Shown here piece by piece: positions 55,607 to 64,000 of a DNA stretch of 64,000 bases (position 1 is its first letter; each line of letters starts with the position of its first letter). The notes beneath the pieces were generated by a model. That model made no database searches. It saw only the letters and a program-made list of their open reading frames with translations, and was not told the DNA's origin. The position numbers were made by a program, and so were the translations under genes. The DNA lies in NCBI RefSeq assembly GCF_022063185.1, contig NZ_CP091913.1, positions 4,689,141 to 4,753,140 on the forward strand, written 5' to 3'. The stretch is from Nostoc sp. UHCC 0870 (GTDB taxonomy: Bacteria; Cyanobacteriota; Cyanobacteriia; Cyanobacteriales; Nostocaceae).

Positions 55607-55764
55607 ACCTGCAATGCTAATCGCTCAAACCTGCAATCATGACATTTACAAACCAGGATTAAATGCAACTATAATTACGCTTCAGCCAGGATTATTTGCA
55701 ACTGAGCCAGGATTATCTGCAACCAACCTGCAATCATCGGTTTGAGCCAGGATTATTTGCAACT
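55607..55764. repeat. Transposon-end repeats (probable transposase sites)
   Basis: CCAGGATTA(T/A)(T/A)TGCAAC-like motif at 55653, 55686, 55707 and 55747, plus CCTGCAATCAT-like motif at about 55608, 55630 and 55727. Such arrays at one end are typical of Tn7/Tn5053 relatives. Confidence 0.75.
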
Positions 55765-55801
55765 ATAAATGAACCTGCTGGAAATTGCGCTTTCAATTAG
55801 T

Positions 55802-56773
55802 TCAAAGTGGCAATCCCGCCGCCAACATTTGCTCCTGCAACTCCCGCGCACGCATTGGGTCAAGTTGACCACGAAACAACAACTTAATTTCAGCCGGTTT
55901 GGCATTGAACTGTTCAGCCAAATCCCTCACGTTATAGCCATGCCGAGTGAGAGTTGGTTCCAAATCATCAAGAAGCTTCGATAGCACCGACTCAATAATC
56001 ACCGTAGTAACAGGCTTGACTGCAACTCGGTACGCAGCCTCTAAAGCTAGTGTCAAATGTTGTTCGATTTGTAGTGGAGTTCTCAACCGCGCAGCAAGTA
56101 ATTCAATAGCAGAGGCCTCTAGTATGTCACTGATAGAAGTATCATCCGTAGTACATTCAGATACCAACCATTCAATATATTCTCGTTGATTACCGACAAT
56201 CCCCTCCAAAGAGAAGACCGTCGCCCGATACCCAATTTCCTCCATCGTGGGACGGCGCAAATCATTTTTCAGTTTGGGATGACCAGCCAGCACTACCGAA
56301 AGTGTGCCACCACCGTCTTCAACTACCTCGATTAAACGTTTAAGTCCCGTCAGCGTACTGTAATGTAGGTCATGAGCCTCATCCACAAACAGTGCTACAG
56401 GCTTTTTACCTTTTCTAATCAGGTCACGTAATTCCCGTTCCCGTTTTTCGCCGTCTTTCGGAATTTTAATTTCCTTATCTGTGGATAAATCATAGAATAA
56501 GGCAGCAATCAGAGTGGGTAGTGTCGCTCGGTCTTTATCCACAGAAAGCGATTTTGAGACGGTAATTTTACCTTCTTTCTCCAAAACGTCAAACAAACGT
56601 CGTAAAGTCGTTGTTTTACCACACCCGATAATTCCTGTAATGGCAACCAACTTCCCCGAATGAATTGCCACTTTAATATCCTTGAACATTTGTTTTTGGT
56701 GTTCAGTCTCGTAGTACCCAGCTTTGGGAAACTCCTTAACCAAACTAAAGTGTTCCATGACCTCAGTAAGCAT
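55802..56773 (-). CDS. AAA+ ATPase, TniB/TnsC/ExeA-like transposition protein
   Basis: 323 residues. Walker A GIIGCGKTTTLRR near 46-58, Walker B ALFVDEAHDL near 127-136, sensor-like VVLAGHPKLKNDLRR near 160-174. TniB/TnsC-like ATPases select the target and activate the transposase. Start ATG 56773 overlaps the 3' end of the transposase gene by 11 bp, the usual arrangement. The frame is intact, but its transposase partner is broken, so it is probably no longer useful unless it acts in trans. Confidence 0.85.
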   Translation of the reverse strand: MLTEVMEHFSLVKEFPKAGYYETEHQKQMFKDIKVAIHSGKLVAITGIIGCGKTTTLRRLFDVLEKEGKITVSKSLSVDKDRATLPTLIAALFYDLSTDKEIKIPKDGEKRERELRDLIRKGKKPVALFVDEAHDLHYSTLTGLKRLIEVVEDGGGTLSVVLAGHPKLKNDLRRPTMEEIGYRATVFSLEGIVGNQREYIEWLVSECTTDDTSISDILEASAIELLAARLRTPLQIEQHLTLALEAAYRVAVKPVTTVIIESVLSKLLDDLEPTLTRHGYNVRDLAEQFNAKPAEIKLLFRGQLDPMRARELQEQMLAAGLPL

Positions 56774-58236
56774 TTTGTTCCCCTCCTTTTGGCTTTTGGA
56801 AATACTCCCTTACCCGGTCAATAATCACTTTTTTGTTGAGGGTTTCAGTTAGCAGTGCATTAATAAATGCCATTTGTTCAGGAGATAATTTGGCCAACGG
56901 CTGCGCTAGATAATCTGAAATCGCCAATTTAGCGAATATTATGCTGGGATATGTAAATTCTTGGAATGGGTCTGGGTCGTTAAAAGGTGTGACAGTCGGC
57001 TCAAGTTCTTTATACTTGTCCACTAGAAATTGGAGATCGGCATTTTTGTCCAATGCTGTCCGTGGCAAACCCAGTTTCTTTGCTAAATCCGCAATCCTGT
57101 CTGCCCGTTCTTCGGTTTTAGTTTTTTTGTGTTTGCGATAGCGATGTAATGGAATTGGCCCATCAACCGGGTAAAATGGGCCGTAGCGGCGATCGCTAAA
57201 CTCAACATATAGCTCGTTGTCAAATAAACCCCACCAAAGGACGACAGTTTCACCAGCCAAGTCTGGCTCTACCTCATAAGCTACGCCTTCAATTGATACC
57301 CTGGCATCGGAACCAACCTTTCTACGTTGCGGTTCGCGGGCAAAGTTACAGAATCGCTCCCAACTGCACATTGCGCGTAAACCTGACTTGGGGAGATTTC
57401 GCAGCCAATCTTCTATGCGCGAATGTGGGGACTCTCGGTGTGGCTTATCGTTGTAAAGCAACAGATACTGGCGCAACCAAAGGTTAGCCTCTACCTCGTT
57501 TTCCGGTTCGTGAAAGTGATACAGAGTTTCGTAAGCTTCTTTTACCGTCCGAAACGGTCTTTCTACTTTGCCCTTGGAACGAGCTGTCACCCGACGACCA
57601 TCCTTGCCATTGGGCAGATGCGTGACTAGCTTGATTCTTAGGCAGTCCATGACATTCGCTATAAAGCATCAGCAGGGGATTACCTTTACCCGCATCCACC
57701 CACAATGGCTGCTTTACGTGTTTCAAATCAGACTGACTCAGGTCGAAATGCCAACATTCATTGCTGTATTCTGCCTGAAAACGCACCGCCGGAGGTTGCC
57801 GGGTCATTCGTTCATTGTCATATCCCCATACTTTCAAGTAATAGTTGACGGTACTTCTAGTTAACGTACCCTTGCTCGGTTGGATAAAGCCATTTGGTGT
57901 ATCCATCCCAAAATCTTCCAGTAGTTCAATCGCCCGTGCAGTTGAGAGGTGTCGCCCTTTCTTATTACTGGTGCGGATTTTCATCGCCGCAATGATTTCA
58001 CAGTAAAGTTCCATTTCAGCCTGTGATAGCTTTCGAGGTGTTCCACTATCTGAGCGGTTGATGGATTTGGGGCGTGATAAGTTACGCAGAGCGCGATACA
58101 GAGTATCTGTTGACACACCGTATAGAGCAGATGTCTGTTCAATGAGAATTCGACGCTCTTGGCAACGACTTGGTAATCCGTCGAGGCGGTGGCGTAAGTT
58201 GATGAGTGCCTCTACCGGGATTTCCTTGTGTGCCAT
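56763..58236 (-). pseudogene. rve/DDE transposase (TniA/TnsB-like), internal deletion
   Basis: N-terminal part (58236 to about 57660) starts MAHKEIPVEALINLRHRL, has helix-turn-helix segments and the first catalytic Asp in WHFDLSQSD, reading to LLMLYS. The C-terminal part in another frame (57650 to 56763) starts MDCLRIKLVTHLPNG and holds the catalytic Glu in SKGKVERPFRTVKE and a Mu-type C-terminal barrel. Between them about 70-100 residues, including the second catalytic Asp, are missing and the frame is shifted. Inactive. Confidence 0.85.
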
Positions 58237-58237
58237 G

Positions 58238-58502
58238 TTATGTTTTTATCTCAGCGATGTAGTTATAGAGAGTTGGTTTAGAAATCCCCATGAGTCTACA
58301 GATTTCAACAATGGTGTGTTGCCTTTCGGTATAAAGCTTTACTGCTAATTGGCGTTTTGCTCGGTCTAGTGCTTTTGGTCTACCTCCCTTATGACCACGC
58401 GCACGCGCTGCTACAAGACCCGCCGTTGTGCGTTCACGGATGAGATTGCGTTCAAATTCTGCCAATGCACCGAACAGATGGAAAATTAGCCTGCCACTGT
58501 AG
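58238..58502 (-). pseudogene. Serine recombinase (resolvase) C-terminal fragment
   Basis: Reads SGRLIFHLFGALAEFERN and LIRERTTAGLVAARARG, the end of the resolvase catalytic domain and its E helix, then a helix-turn-helix (IVEICRLMGISKPTLYNYI). The catalytic Ser domain is gone: the fragment begins exactly at the left end of the IS at 58503. Would have been the transposon's cointegrate resolvase. Confidence 0.88.
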
Positions 58503-59643
58503 ACATCTCCAAAATAGTATTATTCTGTGATAAAAGAACATTAAAGCGTTATTTTGACACAGAAGCATGAGCAATATACTGAATTACATTGAAGAGAATC
58601 CTAAACAAACCCAAAGGTTAATAGGTCTGGAATATGAACAGTTACAACAATTAATCATAAATGGGGAAAGATTATATCATGAAAAAAAAGCTTTACTGGA
58701 ATCTAAGAAAGTGAGAATTATTGCTGGTGGAGGAGGTCGGAAACCAAAATTATCTATTTCTGAACAAATCATTTTAACTTTAGTGTATCTCCGACATCTG
58801 ACAACCTTTCAACTTCTAGGTATTCAGTTTGAAGTAAGTGAGTCTACAGCCAACGATACGTTTAACTATTGGTTGCCTAACTTGCGAGAATTACTGCCAT
58901 CAAGTTTGCTTGAACAAGTAAAAAAAAAACGCTTCTGACTATGAAGTAGTAAAAGAAATGCTCACAGAATATGAATTAATAGTAGATAGCTATGAACAAG
59001 TCAGAGAAAGACCTAGAGACAATGATGAACAAAAGAAATATTTTTCAGGTAAGAAGAGTAATCATACATTTAAAACTCAAATGATTATTTTACCTGATGC
59101 TAGTGATATCGTTGATGTTGTGGCAGGTGAACCTGGTCCAAAAAGCGATATAACTTTGTTCCGAGAATATCGTTCAGAGTTTGATGCCAAACAAAGATTT
59201 AAAGGAGATAAGGCATATCTTGGAGAAGATTTAATTACAACTCCAATTAAGAAACCAAGAAATCAAGAACTAACAACTGAACAGAAAGAACAGAACAAAA
59301 TATTTTCATCTAAACGAATCTTTGTTGAACATCGAATACGGTCAGTCAAAATCTTTCGAGTTGTCCAAGAGAGATTTAGGTTAAATACCCGCAAATATAA
59401 GCAAGTAATTTTGACGATTTGTGGGCTAGTAAGGTTACGGATTCGAGGGCTAATATTACCATTAGAAATATCAGCTATATCATCAGGTTAAAATTATCGC
59501 ATATAACTAGATATTTTTGCCTAATTATCAACAGCAAATATCTCAAAGTCTTATTTCATCGTACAGAATAGCTAATTTAAGATGATTGCATTTAGTGGCT
59601 ACAGCCTAGCCAAACAAAGGCTTTGACTGTTTTCGGAGATGTC
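58503..59643 (+). mobile_element. IS5-family insertion sequence (IS427-like), TA target duplication
   Basis: Ends GACATCTCCAAAATAGT (left) and the complement of GACATCTCCGAAAACAGT (right), 1141 bp, flanked by TA at 58501-58502 and 59644-59645. Encodes one transposase in two frames. Confidence 0.85.
58567..59491 (+). CDS. IS5-family DDE transposase in two frames
   Basis: First frame (58567-58938, MSNILNYIEENPKQTQRL) holds the helix-turn-helix (LRHLTTFQLLGIQFEVSEST). Second frame (continuing after 58929, +1 relative) holds the DDE core: IVDSYEQVRERP, FSGKKSNHTFKTQ, DIVDVVAGEPGPKSDITLF, KGDKAYLGED and RIFVEHRIRSVKIFRV. The change of frame occurs at a run of nine A (58921-58929). IS427-group elements usually have such a split and make the full protein by frameshifting; a one-base expansion of the A run would instead be inactivating. 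All three catalytic acids are present. Confidence 0.85.
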
Positions 59644-59650
59644 TAATTAG

Positions 59651-61296
59651 TCAACCCGCAAATTCTCCGTTATTTCATAGACACAGCCGTAGCTGGTGGT
59701 TCTGGGCGAAACTTACTTTTAGCCGCCTTACTATTTATAGCTGTAGCTGTCATCACTCAACTCATCACCATTACTGCTACCTACTACGGCGAAAACGTCG
59801 CTTGGAGAGCCACCAACGCCTTACGATCTGACTTGGTTGAGCATTGTTTGAAACTAGATTTATCCTTTCATAAATACACTACACCCGGTGAATTACTAGA
59901 GAGAGTAGACGGAGATGTTCACACTCTTTCGCAATTCTTTTCCAATTTCAGCATTTACATCTTGGGCAATTTGCTGTTGATGTTAGGTGTAATTGTAGTG
60001 CTATTTGCCGAAGATTGGCGTGCAGGTTTAGCGATCGCCTTTTTTGCCTTAATAGCCTTATCTACTTTAATACGTCTGCGTTCCATAGCCGTTCCCTATT
60101 GGAGAACTTATCGCCAAATTAGTGCCGATTTTTTTGGGTTTCTAGGTGAACAACTCGTTGGGATGGAAGACATCCGCGCCAATGGTGCTAAAAGCTATGT
60201 GATGCAACGCTTCCATAAAATTTTGCAAGGCTGGCTACCTGTATATCATCAAGCCCGTTTTGCTAGCACTATTCTTTGGGGTACAACCAACGGTATCTTT
60301 ACATTAGGAACTGCGATCGCTTTAAGCGTCGGTGCTTACCTTTGGAATCAAAATATTATCACCATCGGCACAGTATATATACTGTACTACTACACCAACT
60401 TACTCAGCGAACCGATAGAACAAATTCGCAACCAATTTGAAGTCCTCCAACAAGCAGAAGCCAGTATTTACCGCATTCAAGATTTACTGCAAGTCAAATC
60501 CCAACTTAGTGCAGGAGGCGAACAAAGACTTCCTCAAGGCGCACTTTCTGTAACTTTTGAGAACATTTCCTTTAGCTACAATGACCGGAAATCGGAAGCA
60601 GGGGATTTGGTACTGCAAGACATATCCTTTAATTTACCTGCGGGACAACTATTAGGTTTATTAGGGCGGACAGGTAGCGGAAAATCTTCCCTAGCGCGGT
60701 TATTACTGAGATTATATGATCCAAAATCAGGCTCAATTCACTTGGGAGGTGTGCCAATTAATCAGACTCTTCTCACAGATTTACCTCAAAAAATCGGATT
60801 AGTCACCCAGGATGTACAACTGTTTCAAACCACAGTGCGGAATAATCTCACCTTTTTCCATCAGAACATCAGCGACGAACGCATATATGAAACCTTAGAA
60901 ATATTAGGCTTATCGCCATGGTTGCATTCATTACCCCAAGGCTTAGATACAAACTTAGGGCCAGATAGTAGCGGCTTATCTGCTGGACAAGCGCAATTAC
61001 TTGCTTTTACGCGCGTCTTTCTCAAAGATCCTGGTTTAGTCATATTAGATGAAGCCTCCTCTCGCCTCGATCCCATGACCGAGAAACTGATTGAAAAAGC
61101 CGTTGATAAATTATTAACTGGACGTACAGGAATAATCATTGCCCACCGTTTGGCAACTGTAGAAAGAGCCAATCAAATATTAATTTTAGAACAAAGTCGA
61201 GTTATTGAATATGGTCAACGCGAAAAATTAATTAAAAATCCTCACTCACATTTTGCTCAGTTATTACAAACGGGCTTAACCGATTTATTAACCTAA
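59651..61296 (+). pseudogene. ABC half-transporter gene, 3' part after insertion
   Basis: Continues the fragment at 55526: VNPQILRYFIDTAVAGGSG, then the rest of the membrane domain and a full ATPase (Walker A GRTGSGKSS, signature LSAGQA, Walker B LVILDEASSRLD, H-loop IAHRL). The longest piece with its own start is from ATG 59833. The N-terminal membrane helix is lost, so a working transporter is unlikely, although the ATPase part is undamaged. Paralogue of 30272. Confidence 0.9.
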
Positions 61297-61329
61297 GACC
61301 ATTCCTAAAATTACGAATTTAAAATTATT

Positions 61330-62085
61330 ATGATATCAACAAAAAAGCGCAAGCATTGGAAATTATTATGGCAACTTATGCGCTACACGCCAAAATTATA
61401 CACAATTGATTTCTGCTTCTGGATTTTAATTATGGGTTTGCCAGCCCTCCCCGGCTTAATTATTCGAGAATTTTTCAACAGTTTGACTAATGAGGCAAAA
61501 TTTGCATTATCACCTCTAGCTTTAATTGCGTTATTCCTAGCACTGAATTTAGGACAAATTACAGCTTTATTTGCTGGGCGTATTACCAAAACGCAGTACC
61601 GTTTTACTATGCGGTCATTACTGCGACATAATTTGCTAGACAGCCTTTTCAAGAATCCCACAGCACAGCCAATGGTAGTTAATAAAGAGGCTGAAACGAA
61701 TATATCTCAGGGTGAAATAATCAGTTATTTTCGTGATGATGCTGAACAAATAGAAGAAAATGTGGCATTATTCTCACAAGTTGTAGGACAAGGAATATTT
61801 GCTGTTATTTGTTTAGTAATTTTATTAAATATCAATTTACAGATGACAATGTTTGTATTTCTGCCTTTAGTAGGGATGATAGTAATTGTTCGCCAAGCAG
61901 AAACTCGGATTAAACAGTATAGAAAAGCCAGCCGCCAAGCTACTGAAAAAGTGACAGGGATTTTAGGTGAAATATTTGCTTCAGTTCAAGCGATTAAAGT
62001 CGCTGGTGCAGAAGAAAATGTCCTCAATTATTTTCGTACTCTGAATGACAAACGCCGCCAGATGATGATTAAGGATAGTTTATAG
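61330..62085 (+). pseudogene. ABC half-transporter gene, truncated before ATPase
   Basis: 251 residues copying the membrane domain of the gene at 32211 (GLPALPGLIIREFFNSLT; SYFRDDAEQIEENVA; SVQAIKVAGAEENVLNYFRT). It stops at 62083-62085 and the ATPase half is absent; the next DNA contains a HIP1 site. Together with the preceding pseudogene it shows that a second ABC pair was duplicated and then destroyed. Confidence 0.9.
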
Positions 62086-62137
62086 TTTAATCCCAGGCGA
62101 TCGCACAATTCTTTTTGTCTCAAACCTTTCTGGATGT

Positions 62138-63046
62138 TCATGAGAGGATTAATTGGGGATAAACCATTGGCATTAACTGATCGAGAATTAAACCCAGCAT
62201 TCGAGTTCCATTACCAGAATGCCAAAATTGATCCACCTCATACACTTGATGATTCTGCACTGATTTTAGCTGTCTCCAAAGGGGGTTCTTAGCTAACTGC
62301 TGAGATAGTGGAACTGGTGAAGGTGGATAAGTCTGCACAAAGATAATATCTGGATTAACTTGGAGAATTTCTTTAAGTGATAAACTTGTGAAACCTGGCT
62401 CATGATTTTTGGTCATAGGCTCAGACCAAGGATATTGAGCTAGTTGTTTAATCACACTACCAAAAGTCCCTGCGTCTGTCTCAATGATGAACTTTTGGCT
62501 GAGACAGTTAAGAGTAGAACCACCCATCATCAACACAATTTTACGCTCATGTTCTGGGATAGCAAGACGATAAGCCTGAATTTTAGCTTCAATCCGCATG
62601 ATAGCTGCTTCAGCTTCAGCCATACGCCCTGTTAATTGGGCAATGTCACGTAATCTGCGTAAAGTTGCATCAAATCCACTACCACCCATGAGATATATAG
62701 GGGCAGTATTTCGCCACCACCAGCGATAAAACCGATGGGGAAATACCCAGCCGATGATCAGATCAGGCTGAGTATTTTGAATAGCTGAAAAATTTGGCAT
62801 CATCCAAGACCCTACAGACATGAATTGTTGTGAGCTTTCCCCATAAAATTCTGGTCTGGAGGCTATTCCTTGAGAGAGATAGCCAACAGGTTCTAAACCA
62901 AGTTCAACTAAGATATCAAGACCGGTTGCAGTTAAACAGACAATTCGCTTTGCTAATTGCGTTAACTTAATTTCGGTATGTGTGACATCAACAGCACAAT
63001 ATTGCTGTGGTTTAGATCCTGTTTCTAGGTTTGGTGCATTGTTCAT
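62138..63046 (-). CDS. Siderophore/cobalamin-type binding protein without signal peptide
   Basis: 302 residues. Class III binding fold: KRIVCLTATGLDILVELGLEPVG, FSAIQNTQPDLIIGWVF, LKEILQVNPDIIFVQTY and VYEVDQFWHSGNGTR. Unlike the others it has no hydrophobic leader or lipobox; an in-frame TGA sits immediately before its ATG, so no N-terminal extension exists. Either the signal was lost or it works in the cytoplasm. It lies on the opposite strand to the dead ABC pair, convergent with it. Confidence 0.8.
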   Translation of the reverse strand: MNNAPNLETGSKPQQYCAVDVTHTEIKLTQLAKRIVCLTATGLDILVELGLEPVGYLSQGIASRPEFYGESSQQFMSVGSWMMPNFSAIQNTQPDLIIGWVFPHRFYRWWWRNTAPIYLMGGSGFDATLRRLRDIAQLTGRMAEAEAAIMRIEAKIQAYRLAIPEHERKIVLMMGGSTLNCLSQKFIIETDAGTFGSVIKQLAQYPWSEPMTKNHEPGFTSLSLKEILQVNPDIIFVQTYPPSPVPLSQQLAKNPLWRQLKSVQNHQVYEVDQFWHSGNGTRMLGLILDQLMPMVYPQLILS

Positions 63047-63108
63047 TCAGTGATTTTTCAGCTACGGTAATCAGATTTTAGTTTTTTCTATCCCGTTCTA
63101 GGATCAGG

Positions 63109-64000
63109 TTAAACTAATACAGGTGTTTTTTCCATATCTGGACTGTACTTACCTACACTAGCAGCACTATTCAATTTAGCCCGATGATAAAGTAGTTGTT
63201 GTGCAGCTTGGGTATTGGCATCATTGCCACGCCAGTATTCTAAAGCGGATTGTTGAATTGCCCGTGCATAGGAAAATGTAACACGCCAAGGCAGGCGATC
63301 GCCATATCTAGCATTCATTGTATTTAAATGCGCCGATGACTGTTCATTGGTTTGTCCACCCGATAGAAATGCTACACCTGGAACTGATGCAGGTACATTA
63401 TTCAGTAAGCATTCGATAGTTTGGTCTGCTACTTGATCTACGGTTGAAGGAGTAGAACAATTAAGTCCAGCGATTACCATACTGGGCTTGAGAATCATTT
63501 GATCAAACGCTACTTTGTGCAACCGCAGTTGAGTAAATACTGCTTGCAAAGTTTGATCTGTAACTTCATAACAAAGCTCAATAGTATGGTCTCCATCAAT
63601 TAGCACTTCTGGTTCGACAATCGGTACTAATCCACCTTCTTGACACAGTACCGCATAACGAGCTAAAGCATGGGCATTGGCTTCAATGCAAGTACGACTA
63701 GGAATACCTTCACCGATGGTAATTACAGCCCGCCACTTGGCAAATCTCGCACCCATTTTATAGTATTCAGCAATGCGCGAACCTAATTCATCCAGTCCTT
63801 CTGTCACCTTTTCGCCAGGACATCCAGCTAAATCTTTTGCCCCTCCATCTACCTTGATGCCAATAATTATCCCCGCCTGTTGCATGATTTGGGTAAAAGG
63901 TACACCTGTTTGTGATGATTGACGAATGGTTTCATCGTACAAAATTGCACCACTAATAAACTCACTTAAGTTAGGAGTCGTCAAAATTAGCTCTCTGTAA
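63109..64000 (-). CDS. fda: Class I fructose-bisphosphate aldolase, cut by window edge
   Basis: The frame is open to the right edge: beyond the TTG at 63984 it continues upstream as YRELILTTPNLSEFISGAIL, the family's normal sequence, so the true start is outside. Motifs: GIKVDGGAKDLAG, ARFAKWRAVITIGEG (Schiff-base barrel), GLVPIVEPEVLIDGDH, MILKPSM with the Schiff-base-forming Lys, FLSGGQTNEQSSAHLN, and WRVTFSYARAIQ. Cleaves fructose 1,6-bisphosphate in glycolysis and the Calvin cycle. Core metabolism, marking the end of the accessory region. Confidence 0.92.
   Translation of the reverse strand, partial: YRELILTTPNLSEFISGAILYDETIRQSSQTGVPFTQIMQQAGIIIGIKVDGGAKDLAGCPGEKVTEGLDELGSRIAEYYKMGARFAKWRAVITIGEGIPSRTCIEANAHALARYAVLCQEGGLVPIVEPEVLIDGDHTIELCYEVTDQTLQAVFTQLRLHKVAFDQMILKPSMVIAGLNCSTPSTVDQVADQTIECLLNNVPASVPGVAFLSGGQTNEQSSAHLNTMNARYGDRLPWRVTFSYARAIQQSALEYWRGNDANTQAAQQLLYHRAKLNSAASVGKYSPDMEKTPVLV

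Larger units (their letters stand above)
55600..58502 (-). mobile_element. Tn7/Tn5053-like transposon, defective, right end lost
   Basis: Left end TGTAGCGACCTGCAATGC at 55600, followed by several repeated binding-site-like motifs. Genes on the minus strand: serine recombinase fragment, rve-type transposase (internally deleted) and an AAA+ ATPase, the TniA/TniB/TniR-like set. The right end is absent: an IS5-family element begins at 58503 and the ABC gene follows directly beyond it. Confidence 0.75.

Noticed and set aside
55600..58502. CRISPR-associated (type V-K) Tn7-like transposon
   Set aside because: The ATPase and transposase suggested it, but there is no Cas12k, TniQ or CRISPR array; the end repeats are short transposase-site motifs without spacers.
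59833..61296. Intact 487-residue ABC transporter
   Set aside because: The frame has an internal start only; the true N-terminus is at 55526, separated by insertions.

Overview
The window comes from a filamentous heterocystous cyanobacterium of the Nostoc/Anabaena type. This rests on the frequent HIP1 octamer (gcgatcgc), a CpcT phycobilin lyase, an XisH/XisI pair, heptameric short tandem repeats, outer-membrane receptors with an N-terminal AMIN domain, and a cyanobacterial class I fructose-bisphosphate aldolase. No rRNA and no CRISPR array were seen; there is one tRNA (Cys).

Layout. (1) 1-1.4 kb: a two-frame transposase cut by the left edge. (2) 1.5-8 kb: a small cytoskeletal-looking cluster. 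A membrane protein (frameshifted), a tubulin/FtsZ-fold protein and a large Hsp70/actin-fold protein lie on the minus strand; a divergent von Willebrand A lipoprotein has an in-frame TGA in its signal peptide and a MITE at its stop codon. (3) 8-10.4 kb: cpcT, a metallophosphoesterase and tRNA-Cys. (4) 10.5-54.5 kb: a siderophore/iron-uptake island built by repeated duplication of one cassette: PchR-like AraC regulator, AMIN-type TonB-dependent receptor, FecB/FhuD-like binding lipoprotein and, in three copies, an Apd1-type [2Fe-2S] sucrase/ferredoxin-like protein. There are six full-length receptors and one truncated, six AraC genes (one fused to an Rpn nuclease module) and one AraC pseudogene, six apparently complete binding proteins (five with lipoprotein signals in the island, one more at 62.1 kb without a signal) plus one frameshifted and two remnants. 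A heterodimeric exporter-fold ABC pair sits inside the island. (5) 54.6-62.1 kb: a graveyard: a DUF2887 pseudogene split by a repeat insert, and a second ABC pair destroyed by a Tn7/Tn5053-like transposon that is itself cut by an IS5-family element. (6) 62.1-64 kb: a binding protein without signal peptide and a class I aldolase cut by the right edge.

How it likely works: siderophore-bound iron crosses the outer membrane through the receptors, is captured by the lipoproteins, and is passed to an inner-membrane transporter. No FecCD-type permease is present, so the heterodimeric ABC pair may be the importer (as in YbtPQ/IrtAB) or an exporter. The Apd1-like proteins could release iron by reduction. 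The AraC regulators probably act through a previously unnoticed operator: two copies of a TCCGTCTA core spaced exactly 21 bp (42 bp in one case), found in front of every receptor gene that follows an AraC gene. In two places the operator includes the stop codon of the AraC gene itself. This operator family and the decayed tubulin/Hsp70/vWA cluster are the two most interesting signals.

The region is very plastic: I count at least twelve broken genes and several sharp recombination junctions, including a deletion joined at a HIP1 site, a 129-bp duplication around xisHI, and a MITE with a perfect 7-bp target duplication.
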